This document shows positions 54,001 through 64,000 of a DNA stretch of 64,000 bases, piece after piece. Position numbers and translations under genes: made by a program. Under the pieces are notes generated by a model. That model worked only from the letters and a program-made list of their open reading frames with translations, had not been told where the DNA came from and ran no database searches. This stretch comes from Mytilus edulis (Eukaryota; Mollusca; Bivalvia; Mytilida; Mytilidae), in the NCBI RefSeq assembly GCF_963676685.1, contig NC_092349.1:78566604-78630603 (forward strand), in the 5' to 3' direction. Positions within the stretch are counted from its first letter, which is position 1; the number at the start of each line of letters is the position of its first letter.

Positions 54001-57000
54001 GTTTGATGTATTTGAGCTTTTGATTTTGCCATTTGATAAGGGACTATCCGTTTTGAATTTTCCTCGGAGTTCAGTTTTATTTTGTGATTTTTTTTAATTG
54101 ACAGTTATGCTAAGATATGTATTTTCATGCATTTTTTGCATTAGTAATGCCTTGAACAAAGAACTAAATTGATATGGATAGTGAAAGGTTTGACTTAAAA
54201 CTTGTTTATATGATTGAACCTTTTGGAAAGGAATTTTCTCTTCATTTATTCTACCACTGATAATGATATGTTATTAATTTTACACACGCTTTAAAATAAA
54301 ATGTGAATGAGAAATTTACATAATACATTTGTAATTGAAGTAACGTCAGCTGAGTTCAAGATTATCGTTTTTTAAGTCCGAAGTAAAAATTTGATATATT
54401 TTTTTTTCTTTTTCTGAATCGTTATTCTTTTAAAATGAAGGGGGTAATTGATCTCTAACAGAATGTTTTCTATCTTATGTTATTAAAAGATCTATATTAG
54501 GAGATTTTACAGTGTGGTAAATATCAGACATATAAGACAACATACCAAAGGTACAGACTTCAACACTATACATAAAAAAAATCCCTTTAGAAGAGTTCAA
54601 TAAGATATGAAGCAAAATATATCTTCTAAAAGAGGGTATACATGATAACTATTACATGTACGTAAAAAATATATGTATCTTTATAATAATACAAAAACAA
54701 ACTTACATACAGTAGCATTAAATCTCACTTCTTTGCTTCTCCCTGTTTGCCTAAAATTTGTTGCCTGGCATGAATATTTTAATTCATCTTCATGCTGTAC
54801 TGAGTATATAGTCAGAATTGACGAATTTATTGAAGTGCTGGTTGATACTTGGTATTTATCATTCGAGTGTATTGTTTTAGAAAACGTTCCATTACTCATT
54901 AACCACAAAATCTGTGTATCTCTAGTCAGAGGTAAAATACGACAAACAATAGTAGCATTATCGTCAATGATGACAGGCTCTCGAACTGATATTGTAACAA
55001 CTGGAGGACTAAAATCTACGAAACAATATGAACAACATTTATGAATAAGCATGCGACAGTTCTAGTGAACAATAGAAAACGTTATATAAGTAATCAAAAT
55101 ACTTAAACAAAACAATGATGTTTACATCATAAGTAATAAACTTAACAACGCAAAAACTTCAAGGTTGAGATGTACTATAACCCTTAAATAATAATGACAC
55201 ATCTCAGAAGTGGTAAAGTATTAGGACGAGTTCTATTTACGTATGAAATAACATGCAGGTGACACAAAATTCAAATGTTGACAAATAATGGTGATGCTCA
55301 TAACCAGTAAATGTTAACCAGAATCGTAGATGGGTAGGCGTTGGAAAATAAATGAAAAGTACTTTGTTTAATTTACATATCCTTAAGGTAGCAAAGATTA
55401 ACGCACAGTAGGTGATATTGGCAAATGCAAGTCGACAAAAACATGTGTTTACTCTGCATGTTTATTTTTCAGCTATTTTGAATCCTTATCTTTTATAAAA
55501 AAAAATAAACTGTTTTCGACGTTGACATGACCACATGACCGGCAGTGTTTATAATTAGTCTATTGTTTGTCAAGTAAAATAGCATGAAAATCACAGCTTA
55601 ATTACAAGTAAAAATATCAATGTGAATCATAACTTCCATCTATTTTGTTTAAATATTTTTTTATGTTGTCACATTGGATTTTTCAAATGGCGTTTACAAC
55701 AGTTGTATGTACAGTACAGCTTAAATAAAAGCAGAAACCTGGTATAAAACGGACATTTTTCAAGTATAGGTCTTAAAATTATATCTTCCTCTTATAAATG
55801 ATAAATAAAAACGCATCGTAAACTATCAACCATATGAAGAAAACGATAATAGTGCATTATGTTATACTGCTATAGATGAAAAGTTGATATGTTGAGCAGC
55901 TCCAATCTTTTAAAGTTACTATGAACGTATGAATATCGATGTTAGAAATAAATGACGAAACTTCCGTTTCTATTGAATTAATTCTGATCAAGTACATTTT
56001 TGGACAGATGGAACCTTTTCATGGTGCTTTGATGAGCTAAATTTATTAATTGTGATCACTACTGTCAATGAGAACTAAACAAAAAAAAGACGTCGGCTAA
56101 TAAAGGAGTGATCTGACGGGTTACATATGCTAAGAAACAAACTAGATCACTATGAAACCTATGCTAAATGAGACATGGAAAATAACAGAAACATTCGATT
56201 TTACGATTATTTTAAGTTTGTAATACTTATATTCCTTATAAGATACAAAAACATCCGATATTTTGTTGAGAAATGATTACTTTTTGAATCTTTTGTAATA
56301 ATCTTGTTGATTTTATTTTTTTCATTTGTTGTTACAATGTAAGCACAATAAAAAAAACAAATTATATGTAATAGAAATAACATACAGCATCTGTTACAGT
56401 AAGCTCCAGTACAACGTTCATTATCATCACAATTTGATTTTAACTCAATGTCGATGGAGCTAAAACTAGAAACAATCGTCTATATAAGTACAGTACGACA
56501 TACAGACAGTTTAAAATGAAATGGCAGTATTTGTATTTTTGTTGTAATGAAATCGTGTTTTTTAACTATTTTAGCATCGCCTTTATCACTATACAAACAT
56601 AAAAAAAATGTAGAAAATGGCATGTTCATACTGTATAGACAAAACACATAAGCAAAAGACCGGAGGAAATATAAAAGAATATTTTTCTATACTTTTGTAA
56701 ATTATTTTTCAATAATTGTAGCATGCAAGACGGTAAAATATTCTCAAACCCAATTTCTTTAATCTCTAACGACCTTTATATTCATACTTAATGGTCGTCA
56801 TGCTTTCAAAATGAACAAGCATGGCACTTCCTGACTCATTTCTAGATGCTGGATCCTCACAGTATACAACATCCTCTCCTTGTTGGTTTAGTAAAACAGA
56901 CAACACTGTCGGTGAATCCTTTTCAGATTAGAAAATGAAATACACAGTTAAGGAGATAAATATGCTCATTTCACCTGTATTTAAAATAAGTTTTTTTTTT

Positions 57001-59802
57001 TTTAAAGATATTAGGAAATTGGATATCGAAGGAATGGTATTATTCTTTTGGAACTTTTCGTCATACAACCAATCAAAAGACCCGTAAAAGTAAAATAAAA
57101 AACGAAATAGTTTAAGTATAAAATTGAGAATGGAAATGGGGAATGTGTCAAAGAGACAACAACCCGACCAAATAAAAAACAACAGCAGAGGGTCACCAAC
57201 AGGTCTTCAATGAAGCGAGAAATTCCCGCACCCGGAGGCGTCCCTCCGCTGGCAATCTTTTTTTAAGAGATCAATCACACTCGAATAGCGTTATAATTTT
57301 CAAAAACACTGGATATGATTGTAATCTTTCAAATAAAACGATGCATCTTTTCGAATTATCTATTGGTTTAATGCGCAATTTATTTATTTCACAAGCTTTG
57401 ATGATTTATTTATGATATGGATGTGTTAATTGAACCTTGCATGCATTCTAAATGTAGTATTATGGTCTCTCAATTGTGTGTGAGATGTGGATTTCATTTT
57501 TGATGCACAACAAATCGATAATAGCAAATATTTACGACTTCGAAATTAAGTATATGACATATTTTAAGATGAGAACTTTCAAATTTTCAACTTCCAATAC
57601 CTCACTAGAATCAAACTCATAGTATGGAGTTTATATAAATCAATTCAGAAATAATGTTAGTGCATGATCAGACTGAACTTACATCGTTAACAGAGGTCTA
57701 CTCTTTTCAGTAATTTTACGGTTTATGGCCCTGGCCATTCCAAATTGTCCAAAACAAATCGATAATAGCAAATATTTACGACTTCGAAATTAAGTATATG
57801 ACATATTTTAAGATGAGAACTTTCAAATTTTCAACTTCCAATACCTCACTAGAATCAAACTCATAGTATGGAGTTTATATAAATCAATTCAGAAATAATG
57901 TTCGTGTATGATCAGACTGAACGTACATCGTTAACAGAGGTCTTCTCTTTTCAGTAATTTTACGGTTTATGGCCCATTCCAAATTGTGCCGTATTATCTG
58001 AGTATCAATTGGTATGGTAGATAAAGCATACATAGCATGAGTTGCATATCATTGTTATTCCTTTTAGAGTTCTTACGACTGCCTTTATTTTTATTTATGA
58101 CCTTTCTTTGTATTTTGCCAATTGTGAGATTTGAAGATCAGTTATTTACTTTTAAATTAAAACTTACCCCTGAATCATGCTCCTTTTTAAATTCATAAAA
58201 ACTAGAGTTGCCTTTTAATGCAGAGGTTGTTTCTATATCGATCATGTTGTTGGTCATATCCATTAAACAGTATTTAGGTAGCAAACCAGTATTACAAAAC
58301 CTACAATATTAAAAAAGAAGCACTTAATACTAACAATACTTTCATTTTATTTGCATTTTCATTATCACTCATCACAATTAAACAATATAGTACAATTTAA
58401 CTCTTTGTTATGTAAGTAGCAGGTTTAGCTAGCTGTAAACCTTAGTTTAACCCACCATTTTGGATAACGCATAAACCATGTCAGAACTGCAATATACCAA
58501 CAACAAAAAAAACGAAATCCAAGACAAATTCAAAAAGGATGCAGTCTTAAAACAACTGACAAAATCAACGCTACCAATCAATGTAACATTGTAAAACAAA
58601 GTGCTAGCAATATAATGTCATCGAAACCACGTGTTTAATTTAAATGTTGATGTTAAAAGTCATATGAAACCTAAAAAAAACAAAGATTTTTTTATAACTA
58701 AATGAAAAGTTTTCATTTTAAAACTTACGTACATATACTTTATTCTGAAGAAAATTCTTTAATTTGTCCACATTTAGAAGAAGTTTATTATTTTTAATTG
58801 CTTGCTTCCATGAAGACTTGGCCGACATTTTTTCTGTATGCAAGTGACCTTAGCGTGACCCTCCATAAAAAAAACGGTGATCGCAATACGAATGGATCTG
58901 TAATTGAAATAAACTATTGTCTGGTTGTGCATGATATAAACGTGCTCAATATCCATGCTTCTTTTTGATTGTTTTCTATAAGGAAACAATCGGTAGACTA
59001 CGGCTTCAAAACAGGACAATTAATCAGCTGCCATATTTTCACATCATAACAGACAGAGAAAACACAAGTTGACGATTATACGATATGTTTGATGAAAAAA
59101 AACATAAAATCACTTGTTTCATATGACTTTAATAAATGCTCACTTATCATAGGAGTAACAAATCTTCATTGATTTACATTGCGTTGTGTTGCATGGAAAA
59201 TTCATCACTTTTAGATCAATGATGTATGCTCCAACTCCTGCCAACTTTACCTGTTTAAAAAAAAATATTGTTAAATAGTTTTCTGAATAATTAAGTTTCT
59301 GCACAATAAAAATAAACATTTAAATTAAAAAAAAACTTTATGTGCAAAATATCGTTTTTTGTTTGTTTTGTTCAGTGATAATTATCTATATGCTACTCAT
59401 AAAAAATCAAATTCATCCATGGATAGTTGTTCGGTTGTACATGTTATATGAATGACGTCGCGTGTATTTCATAAATTCATACAGATGGACATGTGCACTT
59501 AACTGTACTGCACTGAAACTTGCAGTAATTGCCTAATATTGTCGAGTATCGGTTTTTAGTTTAATATCCGTCAATAATACAGTTCATTGTGGTTCTCTAT
59601 CTGCCAACAATTTAATATGTAATTAATTTGTGCTAAATAATGACGATAAATTACCGTTTATTTAAAAATGTAGGAAAAACATTTTCGATTGTAATTGGGA
59701 ACGATTTTGAATAATTCGGAGGGCAGAATTTATTTTATTTTTTATTTTAGCTTTCTAACAATGCAGTATTACCAGTATTATCATGTACTGTATCAAACTC
59801 AT
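50964..59802 (-). CDS. Receptor B: short-tailed single-Ig paralogue of receptor A (whole gene span)
   Basis: Nine coding exons join to 1449 bases (482 codons plus TAG) with all phases consistent. Predicted layout: signal peptide (1 to ~18), the same Cys-rich N-terminal module as receptor A (~19-158), one Ig domain (160-261), a 170-residue Ser/Thr-rich stalk (263-432), a transmembrane helix (~440-463) with Glu452, and a short basic tail (464-482) with no tyrosine. Exon order and phases match those of receptor A exactly apart from the missing Ig2-Ig5 and the missing tail micro-exons, so the two arose by duplication followed by exon gain or loss. A membrane glycoprotein that must signal through a partner, act as decoy or act as ligand is inferred. 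No family name was recognised. Confidence 0.85.
51520..51614 (-). CDS. Receptor B exon 9: transmembrane helix
   Basis: 95 bp, phase 0 in and phase 2 out, acceptor TTGTTTTCAG, donor GTAAGT. Encodes EEAYFQK then a long hydrophobic run (LVIIATCAIVFVELVIIALL and on to LLV). Glu452 is in mid-helix, matching Glu748 of A; the preceding CxIV/CAIV also agrees. Confidence 0.9.
52093..52604 (-). CDS. Receptor B exon 8: mucin-like Ser/Thr-rich stalk
   Basis: 512 bp, phase 1 in and phase 0 out, acceptor TTTCTTTCTTCAG, donor GTAGGT. 170 codons dominated by Thr and Ser with many Ile and Pro, and a single Cys near the end (ASLCDKA) that could form an intermolecular disulphide. Nearly twice the length of the stalk of A. 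Dense O-glycosylation is expected. Confidence 0.85.
53955..54090 (+). mobile_element. Retroelement tail fragment, family S4
   Basis: Blocks GCCTGTAGCAAGTCAGAGAT, CCATTCGTTTGATG and GGGACTATCCGTTTTGAAT with CCTCGGAGTTCAG, as at 7150-7255. In an intron of receptor B. Confidence 0.65.
54707..55015 (-). CDS. Receptor B exon 7: the single Ig domain
   Basis: 309 bp, phase 1-1, acceptor TTTCGTAG, donor GTAAGT. Starts FSPPVVTISVREPV, with IVCRI, ILWLM and HEDELKYSC followed by QATN. Same length as Ig1 of receptor A and far closer to it than to any other Ig exon in the window. The open frame on the opposite strand is a shadow. Confidence 0.92.
56386..56459 (-). CDS. Receptor B exon 6: Cys-rich end of the N-terminal module
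   Basis: 74 bp, phase 2 in and phase 1 out, acceptor TTTCTAGTTTTAG, donor GTATGT. Encodes SIDIELKSNCDDNERC then TGAYCNRC, with the same four cysteines as A. Confidence 0.85.
56788..56918 (-). CDS. Receptor B exon 5: N-terminal module, third part
   Basis: 131 bp, phase 0 in and phase 2 out, donor GTATGA. Contains EDVVYCEDPASRNESGS, the strongest match to receptor A, and ends MLVHFESMTTI, four codons longer than A. The acceptor (TCTGAAAAG) has a poor pyrimidine tract but is fixed by homology. Confidence 0.8.
57118..57260 (-). mobile_element. Short S1 retroelement 3' end, reverse
   Basis: AAAATTGAGAATGGAAATGG, GTCAAAGAGACAACAACCCG and CCCGCACCCGGAGGCGTCC are the reverse of the S1 terminus. About 140 bp, a strongly 5'-truncated insertion in an intron of receptor B. 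Confidence 0.8.
57509..57990. repeat. Direct tandem duplication of ~244 bp
   Basis: The block starting CAAATCGATAATAGC at 57511 recurs at 57755 with few differences (for example GTTAGTGCATG/GTTCGTGTATG and one CTGGCC insertion). Recent duplication inside an intron of receptor B. No coding content. Confidence 0.92.
58168..58300 (-). CDS. Receptor B exon 4: N-terminal module, second part
   Basis: 133 bp, phase 2 in and phase 0 out, acceptor AATATTGTAG, donor GTAAGT. Begins FCNTGLLPKYCLMDM. Low identity to A beyond the cysteines, suggesting fast change in this part. Confidence 0.85.
59144..59250 (-). CDS. Receptor B exon 3: end of signal peptide and start of N-terminal module
   Basis: 107 bp, phase 0 in and phase 2 out, acceptor TTTAAACAG, donor GTGAGC. 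Begins VKLAGVGAYIIDLK and ends KICYSYD, with an extra cysteine pair PCNTTQC. Probable cleavage after VGA. Confidence 0.85.
59773..59802 (-). CDS. Receptor B exon 2: start codon and first half of signal peptide
   Basis: Encodes MSLIQYMIIL, phase 0 out at GTAATA. The exon starts at 59859 after TTTTTATAG. As in receptor A, the leader holds a tiny uORF (ATG GTA CAA TGA) and further out-of-frame ATGs. Start chosen by frame and by the matching 10-codon start exon of A. Confidence 0.8.
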
Positions 59803-60199
59803 CTTTCTTATTTTTTAGAGATTGGCATCGCATCATTGTACCATTTTGAATCTTCAACCCTATAAAAATGATAAATATTGTATAAAATCATCGTTATCCA
59901 GAATGCCATCTTTAAACTAATATTTTATCAGTGCATCCGGGCAGGTCGAGGTGTACATGTAATTAAAAATGTCAAAAACTGATTGTTTTAGGTCCAAACT
60001 GTAGATTCAGTTCTAGACAAATCCAACCTGCATGCTGCCTTATATACCCTGTTATTCAAAAGGATACTCGTAGGAAAAGGCTATCGAAGTAGTTTTTCGT
60101 GGTAAGATTACAATGAAGTAGACATAAAATGAGGTCATAAACTAAATAGAAAATCATGTCTCTGTGATGAAATGAAAAAAAAACAGCCAAATATGTAAT

Positions 60200-60812
60200 T
60201 GTATATATACAAAATTGAGAATGGGAATAGGGAATGTGTCAAAGAGACAACAACCCGCCCAAATAAAAAACAACAGCAGAGGGTCACCAACAGGTCTTCA
60301 ATGTAGCGAGGAATTCCCGCAACCGGAGGCGTCCTTCAGCTGGCCCCTAAACAAATATATACTAGTCCATTGATAATGAACGCCATACTAATTTCCAAAT
60401 TGTACACAAGAAACTAAAATTAAAATAATACAAGACTAACAGAGGCTCCTGACTTGGGACAGGCGCAAAAATGCGGCGGGGTTAAACATGTTTGTGAGAT
60501 CTCAACCCTCCCCCTATACCTCCAACCAATGTAGTAAAGTAAACGCATAACAATACGCACATTAAAATTCAGTTCAAGAGAAATCCGAGTCTGATGTCAG
60601 AAGATGTAACCAAAGAAAATAAACAAAATGACAATAATACATAAATAACAACAGACTACTAGCAGTTAACTGACATGCCAGCTCCAGACTTCAACTAAAC
60701 TGACTGAAAGATTATGATTTCATCATATGAACATCAGGCACAATCCTTCCCGTTAGGGGTTTAGTATCATACCATCATAACATATATGAGAAGAACATAA
60801 CCCGTATCATAT
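60200..60812 (-). mobile_element. 5'-truncated retroelement 3' tail, family S1, reverse
   Basis: A well kept S1 tail read in reverse, from CATAACCCGTATCAT through the GGGGTTTAGTATCATAC, GAGATCTCAACCCTCCCC and GGCGTCCTTCAGCTGGCC blocks to the terminus at 60205. In intron 1 of receptor B. Confidence 0.85.
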
Positions 60813-61459
60813 ATATTCATCAATAGAATTTATCGGGAAATATTCAATCACATTATAATTGTTGTTATAAACGCCTATTAGAATGCTTAATTTTCACATT
60901 GAATAGGTTGATTGTTAAGGGAATTAAGTATTGACAGTTCAGTTTATGACCAAAAATATACTTCAATGGCATGATACGTATATATATTGAATCCAATTAA
61001 CAAAATATTAATATTACACACAGCGACATTCTACAACAACTGAAATACAGGTTTCTGTCATAGTTCTGGCAAATACAGTATCTGGCGGGGTAAAACATGC
61101 ATGAAACCGCTCCAAACTCAAACGATGTTGTAACAGCCCAACAATAGAACAAATCAACTACATACATGATTGACTCATTAGATTGATTCAAATCAAAACA
61201 TTAGCTTACAAAATAACAAAAGACATAAAGAACCGAGAATGTTTAGTTACTGAACGTTAATTGCCAGTTGGTTCTTTTTTTTTAGGAAATTATGGTGTAT
61301 TTCAATCTTCGGAGTCTGTTCAATTTTAATTGTCTATGGTAATTTTGAATACTTAATTAAATGCTTGGGGTTAATTGCTCAATCAAAGTAGTCATTAAGA
61401 TACTCAACTCTTCAGTGGAACGGAAGTTGAAACCAACGTTGTTGTTAAAATATACAGTA

Positions 61460-61790
61460 AAGAGGGAGGATTGAGATATAAAAAAAACATGTTTAACCCC
61501 GCCGCATTTTTGCGCCTGTACCAAGTCAGGAGCCTCTGGCCTTTGTTAGACATAAATTAATTTTTGATTTTAGTTTCTTTAAATGTTTTTGAATTAAGTA
61601 AAACGTCCATTATCACTGAACTAGTACATATGTTTGCTTAGGGGCCAGCTGAAGCACGCCTCCGGTTGTGGAATTATTCTCGCTGTATTGAACATGCTGA
61701 AGAGCCATATGTAACCTTCAGTTATTTCCTGGTCTTTGTGTAGGTTGTTATCTTTTTGTACATTCTTAATTTCCATTCCTAATTTTAAAA
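61460..61790 (+). mobile_element. 5'-truncated retroelement 3' tail, family S1
   Basis: AGAGGGAGGATTGAGATA, CCCCGCCGCATTTTTGCGCC, GGAGCCTCTGGCCTTTG and a diverged terminus (TTAATTTCCATTCCTAATTT). With the reverse copy at 60200-60812 it makes an inverted pair in intron 1 of receptor B. Confidence 0.8.
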
Positions 61791-61821
61791 CATGAATAAA
61801 TTACAAATAACATTTTCTTAC

Positions 61822-61875
61822 CTTGCAAATTGTCTTGTTTGTTTTAATCAGTCTGATTATAAATTATTTATCTTG
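61822..61875 (-). other. Receptor B non-coding first exon (5' UTR)
   Basis: Donor GCAAG/GTAAGAA at 61822. Its sequence (AATCAGACTGAT near the middle) resembles the first exon of receptor A. The 5' edge is nominal. Confidence 0.6.
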
Positions 61876-61885
61876 TTCAAAATAC

Positions 61886-61935
61886 AATCGTTATGATAAC
61901 ACGATCATTCTTGACATTGGTTCTTCTCTTATCTT
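61886..61935 (-). promoter_or_regulatory. Conserved upstream block of receptor B
   Basis: The plus strand reads AATCGTTATGATAAC, then TCTTGACATTGGTTCTTCTC and TTATCTT, the counterpart of 41371-41403. The GATAAC and CTTGACATTG cores are kept in both. Likely promoter-proximal; a GATA-type site is possible. Confidence 0.45.
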
Positions 61936-62402
61936 CTGACCTTCATATCTTTGCACTTTGTGCGAGCCGCATATGAACGCATATTATGTATACTAAAACC
62001 GAAGTGCACTTTATCATCTATATTATTTTGGGATTTTATTTCTTACAGATAAAACATAAAGTTATATCTTTGTCGGTACTTATTTTACGAAGGTCAAGGC
62101 AATGAATACCATGCAGGCTATCAGGAATTTATATTGTAATATAAATCTGTCACACGTCATTTCAACTAAATCTATTACGTTACAACTTATAACAATCTCA
62201 AATCGGTCGATCTTAAAAGATAACCCTCAAACATCAGCAGATATATTCAAGCTTTTTTCGATATGTCGATTATGGTATTATTAATATTTTTTTCGTCTTC
62301 TAAACACTTTTTTTGTGTCATAGTTGGTCTTGTTTTAGAATTAATATATTTATAGTCGATGAACGCTCATCTGGCGTGTTACATTATTAGCCTACTATGT
62401 AT

Positions 62403-63355
62403 ATATAAAAAAGAAGATGTAGTATGATTGCCAATGAGACAACTATCCACAAGAGACCAACATTACACAAACATTAACAACTATAGGTCACCGTACGGCC
62501 TTTAACAATGCACAAAGCCCATACCGCATAGTCAGCTACAAAAGACCCCGATATGACAATGTAAAAAAATTCAAACGAGAAAACTAACGGCCTTATTTGT
62601 ATATAAAATGAACGAAAGACAAATATGTAACATATAAACAAACGACAACCACTGAATACGGGCTCCTGACTTGGGACAGGCACATACATAAATAATGTGG
62701 CGGGGTTTAACATGTTAGCGGGATCCCAACCCTCCCCCTAACCTGTGACAGTGGTATAAAAGTACAACATAAGAACGAACTTTACAAATCAGTTGAAAAA
62801 GGCTTAACTCATTAGATGGAGAAAAATACAAGTGGACGTGGCCGGGTACTTGTACATCCCGACAACAAAAAGACACTAGGAACAGATCTCAGAGTACTCG
62901 CAGTTATCTAAAAGCTTGTTCAAAGCCACTAACAACTAATAAAAAAAATCATGCATCTAAGACTAAACTATCAATCCGTACACATCCAACATCCACTGGA
63001 TTTAGTGTAAAGACGTCATAAACAGACAGAGAAAAACATGACCTTGCGCAATGCCAAGTAACAGGTATCGACAGATTGTAGATCCATGAATTTGTATATG
63101 TATATAACATACTAGTTATATTTAGTTTGCTTTAAATTTACTGATAACAAAATCAATATCTTTACCAATAAAAACAATATTCAATGATCTTATTACAGCG
63201 TTGAGTTGATAACCTTTTAGAATAAGTTTATTTAAAGGAGCGACCAGTTTACAAGGATCAATTTTAAATTTCCTGGCACGGTTAACAACATTTCCGTAAA
63301 AATTGGATGTGCTATCCCGTTTGAAATAAGTTTTCTACAGGAACAACCAAGCTTC
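62403..63355 (-). mobile_element. 5'-truncated retroelement: RT C-terminal piece plus complete S2 tail, reverse
   Basis: In reverse the start (63350 to about 63110) encodes FYGNVVNRARKFKID and later LNKLILKGYQLNAVIRSLNI, aligning with the RT C-terminus of the S1-tailed copies but clearly a different subfamily. The S2 tail follows (GGGTTGGGATCCCGCTAAC, CAGTGGTTGTCGTTTG, GGCCGTTAGTTTTCTCG, CCGTACGGTGACC), ending near 62410. It shows which RT family owns the S2 tail. Confidence 0.8.
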
Positions 63356-63951
63356 AATGTTTTAGATTTTAACGAGAGAAATTTATGTATTACTGAAAAA
63401 TTATTACACCAGGGTTTTCGATATCACAAACTTGTCAGAACTTTTACTAAATTTTATCATCGGTATAAGGACATCATTCGTAAATATAGCTCAACATGCA
63501 GACTTCTTATACGTTCAGGTATTTCACATCCAATATTTTATGGAAATATTCTTTATAAAGCACAAAAATGTCAGTATTCACCTCAGAAGCTAACAAAACC
63601 TTTAAATAGAATTATTAAGAAGGTATATAGTTACGATACTGTTGTCAGGTCATTAAAGATTGCATATATTGGCGTAAATATTGATTCACTTATAGGGTCT
63701 TTGCATCGGAACTAAACACATTTATTTAAAACCCAGTTGTTGGCATGACACGGGTTATGTTCTTCTCATATATGTTATGATGGTATGATACTAAACCCCT
63801 CACGGGAAGGATTGTGCCTGGTATTCATATGATGAAGATATAATCTTTCAATCAGTTTAATTGAAGTCTGGAGCTGGCATGTCAGACTACTGCTAGTAGT
63901 CTGATGTTATTTATGTATTACTGTCATTTTGTTTATTTTCTTATGTTACAT
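63356..63951 (+). mobile_element. 5'-truncated retroelement: RT C-terminal piece plus start of S1 tail
   Basis: Open from NVLDFNERNLCITEKLL to IDSLIGSLHRN and a stop at about 63714, followed by the S1 tail. Unlike the copy at 18345 it keeps the A that preserves the frame at 63383. Cut short at 63951, where a GACGCGCG repeat begins. Confidence 0.82.
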
Positions 63952-64000
63952 AGTTATCAAAAGTACCAGGATTATAATTTAGTACGCCAGACGTGCGTTT
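63952..64000 (+). repeat. Start of another GACGCGCG repeat copy, cut by the window edge
   Basis: TAGTTATCAAAAGTACCAGG, then TACGCCAGACGTGCG, the left end of the 356-bp unit. It interrupts the S1 tail and continues beyond the window. Confidence 0.85.

Noticed and set aside
54673..55044. 123-codon plus-strand frame
   Set aside because: Antisense shadow of the Ig exon of receptor B, which shows clear Ig landmarks on the minus strand.

Overview
The window looks like nuclear DNA of a marine bivalve, most probably a mussel (Mytilus or a close relative). It is AT-rich, has no long ORFs, and its genes are built from short exons with GT/AG introns. It is littered with repeats I recognise as typical of Mytilus: retroelement 3' tails ending in TTCTCAATTTTAT or ACCACATCTTCTT, and the ACGCCAGACGCGCGTTTCG dispersed repeat. 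The species call rests on recalled repeat families, not on a search.

Two paralogous genes, both on the minus strand and in the same orientation, can be assembled exon by exon with all codon phases matching. Receptor A (start codon 36306, stop 5001; 25 coding exons, 930 codons before the stop) has a signal peptide, an unrecognised Cys-rich N-terminal module of about 130 residues, five Ig domains, a Ser/Thr-rich stalk, one transmembrane helix and a cytoplasmic tail of about 170 residues. That tail is cut into twelve coding micro-exons of mostly 39 nt plus a short last exon. Receptor B (start codon 59802, stop 50964; 9 coding exons, 482 codons before the stop) has the same signal peptide and N-terminal module, one Ig domain equivalent to Ig1 of A, a 170-residue mucin-like stalk, a transmembrane helix and a basic tail of about 20 residues. 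Both transmembrane helices carry a glutamate near the middle. Both genes also have a separate non-coding first exon (donors at 41304 and 61822) with a similar upstream block. The pair resembles the long-tail/short-tail paired receptors of vertebrate innate immunity, but function is inferred.

Layout: 1-4400, degenerate retroelement tail, minisatellites and intergenic DNA; 4428-41304, receptor A, with a repeat-rich 3' half; 41400-44000, spacer; 44006-47524, ten tandem copies of a ~356-bp unit lying between the paralogues; 47525-50690, spacer; 50691-61822, receptor B; 61823-64000, 5' flank of B with retroelement fragments.

The tail exons of A are the most unusual part. Every boundary is in phase 2, so any exon can be skipped without a frameshift. 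The tail carries YATM, YSEI, YTEI and YNNP motifs, and one two-exon unit is duplicated. The exon encoding the Tyr of YATM (16767-16805) lies between two inverted copies of a DNA element.
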